Below, piece by piece: positions 8,204-14,958 of a DNA stretch of 18,675 nucleotides. The stretch is from Methanobacteriota archaeon (GTDB lineage: Archaea > Thermoplasmatota > Poseidoniia > Poseidoniales > Thalassarchaeaceae), in contig PBUX01000066.1 in assembly GCA_002728565.1 (NCBI GenBank), positions 1 through 18,675 on the forward strand, given 5' to 3'. The notes beneath the pieces were generated by a model. It worked only from the letters and a program-made list of their open reading frames with translations, searched no databases and was not told the DNA's origin. A program made the translations under genes and the position numbers. How positions within the stretch are numbered: position 1 is the first letter of the stretch; every line of letters starts with the position of its first letter.

Positions 8204-9556
8204 TTACTCCAGAATCTCCAGGTCACCCCAACCCAAATCCAACAATGGATCTTTAACACTTTCGGCATCACCTACTATCACAATTGTCATCTCGTCGGGT
8301 CGAATACACCGAACCACAGCCTGATGAACATCGTCCTGTGTGACCATACGCACCCTTTCGCGATGGGACTGATAGTAATCATCAGGAAGCCCGTAGACCA
8401 AGGTATTTACTACATGAGACGCTATATGGTCAGTTGTTTCAAACCTGAGAGGAAACACTCCTGCAATGTAATCCCTGGACGATTCTATCTCCTCTTGAGA
8501 GGGGCCTTCTGTAACAAATTTCTCTACTTCAAACACTGCCTCCCTTACAGCGTCAGCGGTCACTTCTGTCCCCACCGCCGTTGATACGCCCCACGGCCCC
8601 GCGCTGCGCCTATACTGAAAAGATGAGCGGATCCCGTATGTAAAACCATTCTTTTCGCGCAAATTAGCGTTCAATCGACTGGTAAATGCCCCACCCAGAA
8701 TTGTATTGGCGACGATCAGAGGAAAATAATCCTTGGTCGATCGATCCTGACCTATATGGCCAATTCGAATTTCTGACTGCACTGAGCCTGGGCGGTCCAC
8801 CAGAAACATCTTTTTGGGATTGAGCGCAGATTCCGATTTGGGATGCGACCCCGGGACAGCTAAACCCTTCCAATCTGAAAAATATTTTGACGTCAGATCC
8901 TTAATTTCTGACATATCTACATCCCCAACCACTACCAATCCTGATCCTCCTGGTACATACCTTTCTTTCCAGAAATTTAAAACCGCCTCAGGATTTACAT
9001 TAGTTAGAGACTCTTCTGTCCCACCTAAAGGCCTTCCGTAGGGCATCTCACCGTAGAGCATCTTTCGCATACGATTACTTGCAATGCTACCTGGATTCAT
9101 CTTTCTCTGTTCGATGAGTGCGAGTTCTTGGCTGACGAACCTGTTGACCTCGTCCTCTGGGAATAGAGGATTGAGTATTACTTCAGCCAATACACCCAAA
9201 ACCGTGTCCAAGCGATCGGCCAAACAAGACAAAGAGACTGTGGTGCAATCCCAGTCAGTATCGACTGATAGTCCGGTGCCGTTATTTTCGAGTTGTGAGG
9301 CCAATTCACTTCCTGACCATTTTTTTGTACCACCTTCTAGGGAATCCCCTGTGAGAACAGCCAGTCCCGCATGGTCGGTTCCCAAAACATCTTCTCCAGC
9401 TTCAAGAACCAGACTTATGGTTACAACCGGCACCAGAGGAGCCCGAGCGACCTTGATCTTCAGCCCGTTATCCAATTTGTCAGCCATAACCAACGGAGCC
9501 TTAAAATCTCTGATTGGACCAGCCTCAGGAATCACACTACGATCCCTGTCACTCAT
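8204..9556 (-). CDS. M16 peptidase-like protein, non-catalytic partner
   Basis: This is a 450-residue protein of the insulinase/pitrilysin (M16) fold with two half-domains. In the first, the zinc motif HxxEH is degenerate: the aligned stretch GLAVLTGDSLEGGT has V67, G70 and D71 where the His, Glu and His should be. It therefore cannot bind zinc in the usual way. The second half keeps the glycine-rich and Arg/Tyr elements of non-catalytic M16 subunits (GGAFTSRLNANLR at 288-300, then Y307 and R310). No signal peptide is visible. Its ATG overlaps the stop of the catalytic M16 gene by four bases (ATGA), with AGGTGA six bases upstream. Translational coupling and a heterodimer, as in mitochondrial processing peptidase, are the natural inference. 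Confidence 0.9.
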   Translation of the reverse strand: MSDRDRSVIPEAGPIRDFKAPLVMADKLDNGLKIKVARAPLVPVVTISLVLEAGEDVLGTDHAGLAVLTGDSLEGGTKKWSGSELASQLENNGTGLSVDTDWDCTTVSLSCLADRLDTVLGVLAEVILNPLFPEDEVNRFVSQELALIEQRKMNPGSIASNRMRKMLYGEMPYGRPLGGTEESLTNVNPEAVLNFWKERYVPGGSGLVVVGDVDMSEIKDLTSKYFSDWKGLAVPGSHPKSESALNPKKMFLVDRPGSVQSEIRIGHIGQDRSTKDYFPLIVANTILGGAFTSRLNANLREKNGFTYGIRSSFQYRRSAGPWGVSTAVGTEVTADAVREAVFEVEKFVTEGPSQEEIESSRDYIAGVFPLRFETTDHIASHVVNTLVYGLPDDYYQSHRERVRMVTQDDVHQAVVRCIRPDEMTIVIVGDAESVKDPLLDLGWGDLEILE

Positions 9557-10824
9557 GATTTGTCACCTGGCATATAGGTGAGTACGGCTCGGTTATCTTC
9601 GCCTAGGAAATCGGAAGTAAAACTCTCCACCTCCTCTGCAGAAACTGAACTCAAACGCTCGACTTCACTATTCAGGAGATGTGGGTCATCAAAAAACTGA
9701 GTAAACATAGATAGCAAGTCTGCTCTCTCACTCACCCGTTCAATCTGCCTAGTAAAACTGGTTTCTGTAAGTGCAACAACCCTACTTATTTCTTCGTCTT
9801 GTATAGAACTCATCTTCTCTATTTCGTCCGACATAGCACCTTCCAGATCATCAACTGATCCATCAGGAAGACCTGTAGCCCATACCATTAGCATCCCGGC
9901 ACCCGTAGTGAGCGGGAAAACGAAACTGGTTACGTCCTTTGCAATTCTTTTCCTTCGAACCAAGGCATCATAGAGCCTGCAACTATGTCCTGATCCCAAC
10001 ACCGAAGATGCAACATCAGCAGCATAAAAGCCCTTCTCAGTGTAGGGAGGTATCCGAAAACCCATTATGACTCTCGGCAGAGGAACATCTCCTTGGACAT
10101 GCTCTCTTTGTGTTTCTCCAATCAGCTGGGGTAACACCGGTTCACCAGGGATATCAGGAATAGGACTACCTTGAGGGATGTCTCCAAAGTGCTTTTCGAC
10201 AAGCTTCATTCCACTATTTGGGTCAAAATCCCCACAAATCGTAATCACTGCGTTATTCGGTACATAGAATGTCTTGAAGAAATCTGATACATCTTCCAAT
10301 GTAGACCCCTCTATGTCTTCCATAGATCCAATCACTGTATGGTGATAAGGATGTGATTCTGGATAAACCATCGCCTGCATCTTTTCACCCCAATCTCCAT
10401 AAGGCTGATTGTCGTATCGCTGACGCTTCTCGTTCATGACCACGTTGCGCTGATTATCGAGCTTTTCTTCTGTGATAGCTGGAAGCATCCATCCCATGCG
10501 GTCGGATTCGAGCCAGAGTGCCAGTTCGAGATGGTGGGATGGAAGAGTCTCAAAATAGTTTGTGCGGTCAAACCAGGTCGAAGCATTCATCGATCCTCCC
10601 GCTCTCTCTACCAACTCCCAGTGCAAACCCTTGGGTATATTCAAAGAACCTTCAAACATCATATGCTCAAACAAGTGAGCAAATCCTGTCTTGCCAGGTC
10701 GTTCATTTCGCGAACCCACTCCATACCACAGATTAACAGCTACAATCGGTGTGCTGGGATCAGGAGCGAGATTGACCCGAAGGCCGTTGTCCAAGGTGAC
10801 CTGTTCTATCTGGATCGGTGACAT
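9553..10824 (-). CDS. M16 family zinc metallopeptidase, catalytic subunit
   Basis: This is a 423-residue M16B-type protease. The inverted zinc motif is intact as HLFEH (H50, E53, H54), with the downstream zinc ligand E132 in VVMNEKRQRYDN at roughly the expected distance. The N-terminal QVTLDNGLRVNLAPDP is typical of the family. There is no signal peptide, so it probably acts in the cytoplasm on short or unfolded peptides. It overlaps the apgM stop by one base (TAATG on the minus strand) and overlaps the next gene by four, so three genes form a tightly coupled operon. The degenerate partner downstream suggests an active/inactive pair. Substrate cannot be inferred. Confidence 0.93.
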   Translation of the reverse strand: MSPIQIEQVTLDNGLRVNLAPDPSTPIVAVNLWYGVGSRNERPGKTGFAHLFEHMMFEGSLNIPKGLHWELVERAGGSMNASTWFDRTNYFETLPSHHLELALWLESDRMGWMLPAITEEKLDNQRNVVMNEKRQRYDNQPYGDWGEKMQAMVYPESHPYHHTVIGSMEDIEGSTLEDVSDFFKTFYVPNNAVITICGDFDPNSGMKLVEKHFGDIPQGSPIPDIPGEPVLPQLIGETQREHVQGDVPLPRVIMGFRIPPYTEKGFYAADVASSVLGSGHSCRLYDALVRRKRIAKDVTSFVFPLTTGAGMLMVWATGLPDGSVDDLEGAMSDEIEKMSSIQDEEISRVVALTETSFTRQIERVSERADLLSMFTQFFDDPHLLNSEVERLSSVSAEEVESFTSDFLGEDNRAVLTYMPGDKS

Positions 10825-12038
10825 TAAGCCCCGTACTTATTCAAACGTAGCGCATGAGCCAACACCAGCGGCATCAGATCAATCCCCTTGATAACACCTA
10901 GATCTCCTGTCCTGCAAGTGGTTTCTCCAAAGGTGTCCGCAGATGGACGCGTCCATTTCGAATGGATCATCGTTGGCACATGATGCCAAGAATGCTCCCC
11001 CAATAATGTCGGTGTGGCATGATCACCAGTGATGACCAACACATCTGGATTGAGATCCATAATCCTAGGAAGCATGGCATCTATTTCTTCTATGGCAGCC
11101 ATCTTACCCTCGAAATCTTCATCGTGGCCGCGGGTATCTGTGTCTTTGAAATGCAGGAAATAAAAATCATGTGAACCGAAAGAACTCTCCAAGGTCTTAA
11201 CCGTATCTTCATTCGATGAAGGTGTCGAAGCTATCTCCATACCAACTAGCTTGGCAACGCCCCGATACATTGGATATTTGGCAATTGCCAAAGCACTTAA
11301 TCCATATCTCTCGTCAAATGTGGAATATCCAGAGTGGATTCCAAAGCCACGGATCAAAAATGCATTAGCAACCGATTCGTCGGCCAAGATATCATCAACA
11401 CGCTCAAGAAAAGTTTTTACGACCTTTGCCGTGCGTTCAGAGCCCTCACACGATGCCTCCGGTTCAATCGCTTTCATCCCTACCACCTGAGGATCCGTTT
11501 CCGCCACATCCACCCCCAGATTCTCTCCTCTCATGATCAGCACAGCTCGATGTTCCTTCTCGTGAACGAGTGTGATATCAACTCCATCAACATTATCAAT
11601 AGCTTCGGACACCTTGTTGACCACCCTCCTGCCTTCATCATCGGAAATCCGCCCTGCCCGCCGATCCAATACGATCCCCTTTTCATCAACAGTCGCAAGA
11701 TTAATTCGTGCTGCAACGTCACCCGCTTGTAGTTCGAAACCTACCCCCAAAGCGCTGAGCACCCCCCTACCGACATTGCTGGTCAACGGATCGTAACCAA
11801 AAAGAGCGAGATGGCCTGGGCCGCTACCTGGTGTGATCCCTGAACCGACTGGCAATAAAGAACCCAAGGAACTCTGCCGGGATAATCCATCTAGGTTAGG
11901 CGTGTTTGCCGATTCCAGTTCAGTTAGCCCTGTTTTTGGATGAGGTAGTCCGCCCAAGCCGTCCATTACGACGAAGACAATAGTTCCACCTTCCTTGCCG
12001 TGAAAAACAAGATCGTGGAGTGGAGAACTCGAGCTCAT
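10824..12038 (-). CDS. apgM: Archaeal-type cofactor-independent phosphoglycerate mutase
   Basis: This 404-residue member of the alkaline phosphatase superfamily is predicted to convert 3- and 2-phosphoglycerate in glycolysis/gluconeogenesis without 2,3-bisphosphoglycerate. Metal and catalytic landmarks are VVMDGLGG (D26), PGSGPGHLALFGYDP (nucleophile probably S72), LHFKDTDTRGH (D300, H306), ITGDHATPTLLGEHSWHH (D340, H341, H350) and the TANTPNLD-like segment SANTPNLD. Length and motif order fit the ApgM branch and not the longer GpmI or the dPGM family. Related phosphopentomutases share the fold but differ in these motifs. The ribosome binding site is weak (GGAA eight bases upstream). It begins the operon with the two M16 genes, which has no obvious metabolic link. 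Confidence 0.9.
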   Translation of the reverse strand: MSSSSPLHDLVFHGKEGGTIVFVVMDGLGGLPHPKTGLTELESANTPNLDGLSRQSSLGSLLPVGSGITPGSGPGHLALFGYDPLTSNVGRGVLSALGVGFELQAGDVAARINLATVDEKGIVLDRRAGRISDDEGRRVVNKVSEAIDNVDGVDITLVHEKEHRAVLIMRGENLGVDVAETDPQVVGMKAIEPEASCEGSERTAKVVKTFLERVDDILADESVANAFLIRGFGIHSGYSTFDERYGLSALAIAKYPMYRGVAKLVGMEIASTPSSNEDTVKTLESSFGSHDFYFLHFKDTDTRGHDEDFEGKMAAIEEIDAMLPRIMDLNPDVLVITGDHATPTLLGEHSWHHVPTMIHSKWTRPSADTFGETTCRTGDLGVIKGIDLMPLVLAHALRLNKYGA

Positions 12039-12088
12039 AATTCAGTTCCGATTGAAGTGTACAACCTGACTCTACACCTAAATATAGC

Positions 12089-12127
12089 AAAACCTTGTAC
12101 CCGACACGACGCCAGGCACAAGGTTTT
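12089..12127. terminator. Hairpin terminator between repeat lipoprotein and apgM
   Basis: AAAACCTTGT (12089-12098) and ACAAGGTTTT (12118-12127) form a perfect ten-base stem that can extend inward by three pairs including a G-U. The T4 at the outer edge makes it work in either direction. On the minus strand it lies 37 bases after the stop of the repeat lipoprotein gene, so it probably ends that transcript before apgM. Confidence 0.65.
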
Positions 12128-12133
12128 AGTAAA

Positions 12134-12156
12134 GTGCTATATCAATGTGCTATATC
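12134..12156 (-). repeat. Tandem ten-base repeat after the repeat-lipoprotein stop
   Basis: On the minus strand GATATAGCAC occurs twice, at 12156-12147 and 12143-12134, separated by ATT. An eight-base core (ATATAGCA) recurs in the opposite orientation at 12082-12089, beyond the terminator. A paired operator acting on apgM is possible, but the sites lie upstream of the terminator stem, so the role is unclear. Confidence 0.35.
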
Positions 12157-12164
12157 TCTTTGAA

Positions 12165-12827
12165 TCACCCACCCTTTTTTGGTGGTGGTGGACGTTTGGG
12201 TCCCTTGCCATCCTTCGGACCCGGGAAGATTTTTCTAAGTGCAGCCTGTAGCCTCTTCTTACCATCTTCCGCTGTCATCTCACCAGCGTCCACAGCTGCC
12301 TTCACTGCTGCCTCGGCCTCCCGTCCCTTGGCCAGAGCTGCCAACATGGCTTCAGCCTTTTCACCCGTTAACTTGCCGTCAGCAATCGCAGCCTGAATCC
12401 GCTCTTCCATCTTGTCTAAATCAATCGGTGGTGGTGGACGTTTGGGTCCCTTGCCATCCTTCGGACCCGCACCGAACATTTCTTTCTTAGCTCTAGCCAG
12501 AGCAACTTGAGCTTCGTCCCTAGTCATCTCACCAGCGTCCACAGCTGCCTTGATCTTCTCCTCCAAAGCCTTGTATTCATTGACGCGACCCCTGACTCTC
12601 TCTACATCTTTTTTGCCAACTCTACCACTCATCTGGGCAGTGCGGAGTTTCGTATCGATAGTCTCGTAATCTGGAAGCAGGTTGCCCACCTCCATATCTA
12701 AGGCTCCTCCCATAAGCGCGGAGGACAGATCGGGCTCTGTCATCCTATTGCCGTCCTCTTCACAAGCGAGAACAACCAAAGACAACAGCCCGATAATTCC
12801 TGTCTTGAAAATGCTCTGTGTTTTCAA
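12165..12827 (-). CDS. Repeat-containing lipoprotein with polyproline linkers
   Basis: The product is 220 residues if it starts at TTG 12827, which has GAGGAGGAG just upstream (AGGAGG six bases away). From there MKTQSIFKTG leads into a clean lipoprotein signal with lipobox VLAC and lipidation at C22. An earlier ATG at 12902 would place 25 extra basic residues before the signal. The mature protein has a leading helical segment, then three helix-turn-helix-like repeats of about 28-30 residues, each with a core like AAVDAGEMT (roughly 89-118, 141-168 and 172-201). The linker GPKDGKGPKRPPPP follows the first (121-134) and third (203-216) repeats, and the protein ends PKKGG. Function is unknown. 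A surface or periplasmic scaffold is one possibility. Confidence 0.8.
   Translation of the reverse strand: MKTQSIFKTGIIGLLSLVVLACEEDGNRMTEPDLSSALMGGALDMEVGNLLPDYETIDTKLRTAQMSGRVGKKDVERVRGRVNEYKALEEKIKAAVDAGEMTRDEAQVALARAKKEMFGAGPKDGKGPKRPPPPIDLDKMEERIQAAIADGKLTGEKAEAMLAALAKGREAEAAVKAAVDAGEMTAEDGKKRLQAALRKIFPGPKDGKGPKRPPPPKKGG
12181..12223 (-). repeat. 43-bp direct repeat, copy 1
   Basis: This stretch, starting GGTGGTGGTGGACG on the plus strand and ending CGGACCCG, is identical to 12427-12469. It encodes the linker GPKDGKGPKRPPPP at the C-terminus of the repeat lipoprotein. A second identical pair of 29 bases, at 12274-12302 and 12523-12551, encodes the KAAVDAGEMT cores. The periods are 246 and 249 bases, so both pairs belong to one duplicated unit of about 82-83 codons. 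Confidence 0.9.
12427..12469 (-). repeat. 43-bp direct repeat, copy 2
   Basis: This is identical at every base to 12181-12223, although the codons around it have diverged. It encodes the first GPKDGKGPKRPPPP linker of the repeat lipoprotein. Identity including synonymous positions points to a recent duplication or gene-conversion-like homogenisation. Confidence 0.9.
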
Positions 12828-13060
12828 CTTACTCCTCCTCAAAACTAGGGTGACCAATTTAGCTAAAGCTTTTGTCCCCCACAAACGCAAGAGTCGTGCC
12901 ATATTAACAATCTGACCTGCACTTAAAGTAGCTGTTTTAGGTGAGAAATGAAAACACCTCTAATACCCAGAATCCTCTAAATCACCTGTCCATTAGGCAC
13001 TTAGATCTATTTTTGGTTACCATATATTCCCCATTCAAGTCACTGATTAAGGGAGGAACA
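12828..13060. promoter_or_regulatory. Divergent intergenic region between repeat lipoprotein and aminotransferase
   Basis: These 233 bases separate two divergent TTG-started genes and must hold both promoters. On the plus strand TATATT at 13023-13028 could be a -10 element for the aminotransferase, but the matching -35 (CTTAGA, 13000-13005) is poor. No convincing promoter is visible for the lipoprotein gene. Both frames are open into this stretch, but the translations look random. Confidence 0.35.
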
Positions 13061-14206
13061 TTGAAGCATAATGCATTTGAGCTGGAACGCTGGCAATCTG
13101 TACACGAGCACCACGTAGAGCTCAATCTCACCGAAAGCGGTGTAAATCCATTATTAGTCTCTGAGTTATTGGACCTCGCAGGCCAGGAACAGAACTTCCT
13201 GAACCAAACTCACCTGGAGTATAGTCCGGCTCACGGCAGTGATGAGCTTCGCGAGAAAATCGCAGCCCTTTATCCAGATACCAGCGAGGCCTCTGTTGTG
13301 GTTACGACTGGTGGGGCCGAAGCTAATTACTCTGCAAGTATGCACTTGATGGAACCAGGTGTTCCAGTAGCAGTCATGTTGCCTAATTATATGCAAGTAC
13401 CAGGAATTGTTGAAAATTTCGGTGCCCGTACCCTTCCATTCTATTTGGTGAGGAAGGACGGATGGCAACCTGACCTCAATCAGCTCAAAGACTGCCTTGA
13501 CAAGGGCGCGAAACTGATACTTGTCACCAACCCAAACAATCCAACTGGCTCTATCTTAACGGAAAATTCCGTTTCTGAAATCTTAAACCTAGCCGAGCAA
13601 TACGGTGCTTGGATACTTGCAGATGAAGTCTATCGGGGCGCTGAACTGAGTGGTCCTGAAACTCCTTCTTTTTGGGGAAAAACAGAACGAGTAATCGTGA
13701 CCAATTCTATGTCCAAGGCCTATGGAATGCCTGGATTAAGACTAGGATGGACACTGTCCTCTTCAGAATATGTGGAATCCATCTGGAGCCGTAAGGACTA
13801 CACTACCATTACTCCCAATCCTCTTTCTGACGCCCTAGCGTGCCTGGCACTTGACGCTGAAACGAGGCCTAAAGTGCTTCGGAGAACAAAGAATATCTTG
13901 AACAATAATTTCGAAATACTCCGGTCATGGCTCGACTCCCAGAATGACCGATTCTCCTACCTCCCCCCAGGTGCAGGAGCCATGTGTTACGCTAGATACA
14001 ACACTCCTATCAACTCCATCGCTTTCGCAGAGTTTGTCAGAACTGAAAAAAGTCTCCTTATTGCCCCCGGAGACCATTTTGGAGTAGATGGGTACCTGAG
14101 ACTTGGATACGGGATACCCGCTGACAGACTGGAAATGGCCTTAGGAAGACTGAAAGAAGCATTCGACGATGTGGACGGTAGGATTCAGGCAGGCCACCCC
14201 GATTAA
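13061..14206 (+). CDS. PLP-dependent aminotransferase, class I/II
   Basis: This is a fold-type-I aminotransferase of 381 residues. The PLP lysine is K219 in NSMSKAYGMPG. NPNNPTG (157-163), ADEVYRG (D188, Y191), GLRLGW (R227) and LRLGYG (R347, the alpha-carboxylate arginine) complete the usual set. I place the start at TTG 13061, with GGGAGGA four to five bases upstream; the resulting length is normal. The next in-frame ATG upstream (12941) would add 40 residues unlike any aminotransferase. The N-terminal FELERWQSVHEHHVELNLTES motif is seen in a subgroup that includes capreomycidine-synthase-like enzymes, but the substrate cannot be fixed; aromatic, aspartate or basic amino acids are all possible. 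It is divergent from the repeat lipoprotein and converges on the nitroreductase-like gene, with 22 bases between stops. Confidence 0.88.
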   Translation: MKHNAFELERWQSVHEHHVELNLTESGVNPLLVSELLDLAGQEQNFLNQTHLEYSPAHGSDELREKIAALYPDTSEASVVVTTGGAEANYSASMHLMEPGVPVAVMLPNYMQVPGIVENFGARTLPFYLVRKDGWQPDLNQLKDCLDKGAKLILVTNPNNPTGSILTENSVSEILNLAEQYGAWILADEVYRGAELSGPETPSFWGKTERVIVTNSMSKAYGMPGLRLGWTLSSSEYVESIWSRKDYTTITPNPLSDALACLALDAETRPKVLRRTKNILNNNFEILRSWLDSQNDRFSYLPPGAGAMCYARYNTPINSIAFAEFVRTEKSLLIAPGDHFGVDGYLRLGYGIPADRLEMALGRLKEAFDDVDGRIQAGHPD

Positions 14207-14228
14207 TTATTGATCACGGTTCCCTTTT

Positions 14229-14903
14229 TCAGTCAAAAAAAGTAGCTATCTCTTCAAGAGATTTTTTTGTGATGTCCGGCACAAGGGCGTCTGGATCTGG
14301 ATAGCCCACCACCAAGATCAGAAAAGCTTTCTCGTTTTCCGGCCTACCCAGAGCTTCGTTTAAGAAACCCATGGGTGAAGGTGTGTGAGTTAGTGAAACC
14401 AGGCCAGCCTTATTGATGGCAGTAATCAGCATACCTGTAGCTATACCCACCGATTCTGTCACATAATAATTCTTCTGCTTCTCACCAGTCTGACCGACAG
14501 AGTAACGTTCAGCAAAAATCACAATGAGGTACGGAGCTTTTTCCAGAAATGGTTTCTCCGCATCAGTCCCTAAGTGAGCCAACGCTTCTAGCCATTCATC
14601 CCCAGCTCTTCCTCCATAGAAAGCCTCCTCCTCCTTTTCCGCTGCAACCCTGATCTTTTTCTTGACCACAGGATCACCTACCACTGCAAAATGCCAAGGC
14701 TGTTGATTAGCACCACTGGGAGCTCGTCCAGCAGCCAACAAACAATTCTCTATTACCTCTCTGGGGACTGGACGATCCGAAAAATCCCTGACCGTTCGAC
14801 GGCTCTTCAATTCTTCGAGAAATTCACGGGCCCTAGTCTTCATTTCCGACGTTGGAATTTTCTCACGTTCCGGCAGAGAACTAAATCCAGCCTTGGTCTC
14901 CAT
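14229..14903 (-). CDS. Nitroreductase-fold flavoprotein, iodotyrosine deiodinase-like
   Basis: An FMN flavoprotein of 224 residues in the nitroreductase superfamily. FMN-binding features are SRRTVRDFSD (34-43) and APSGANQQPW (61-70). The lid between them resembles iodotyrosine deiodinase: E92, Y96 and K117 have the spacing of Glu157, Tyr161 and Lys182, which in human IYD grip the amino-acid zwitterion of the substrate. The C-terminal GYPDPDALVPDITKKSLEEI also follows the IYD pattern (VGYP...VPDLKRKPL), as do AGLVSLTHTP and GRPENEKAFLIL. I infer reductive dehalogenation of halotyrosines; ordinary nitro or quinone reduction is the alternative. There is no signal peptide. The gene lies 55 bases after the start-proximal M28 gene on the same strand, which it follows. 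The ATG at 14903 has GAGG three bases upstream and AGAGGA further off. Confidence 0.85.
   Translation of the reverse strand: METKAGFSSLPEREKIPTSEMKTRAREFLEELKSRRTVRDFSDRPVPREVIENCLLAAGRAPSGANQQPWHFAVVGDPVVKKKIRVAAEKEEEAFYGGRAGDEWLEALAHLGTDAEKPFLEKAPYLIVIFAERYSVGQTGEKQKNYYVTESVGIATGMLITAINKAGLVSLTHTPSPMGFLNEALGRPENEKAFLILVVGYPDPDALVPDITKKSLEEIATFFD
14248..14268 (+). terminator. Possible terminator for the aminotransferase, inside the neighbouring gene
   Basis: On the plus strand ATCTCT (14248-14253), loop TCA and AGAGAT (14257-14262) are followed by seven T (14262-14268). It lies 42 bases after the aminotransferase stop and within the last codons of the convergent deiodinase-like gene. The stem is short and two-thirds A-T, so efficiency would be modest. 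Confidence 0.35.
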
Positions 14904-14958
14904 AAACCTCAGATCCTCTTTCCTGGAAGGAACAAGCCAACCTGAAACCTCCCTTCCA

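Noticed and set aside
12828..12902. 25-residue N-terminal extension of the repeat lipoprotein from ATG 12902
   Set aside because: It would put a basic, hydrophobic segment before a complete lipoprotein signal and has no ribosome binding site, whereas TTG 12827 has a very strong one.
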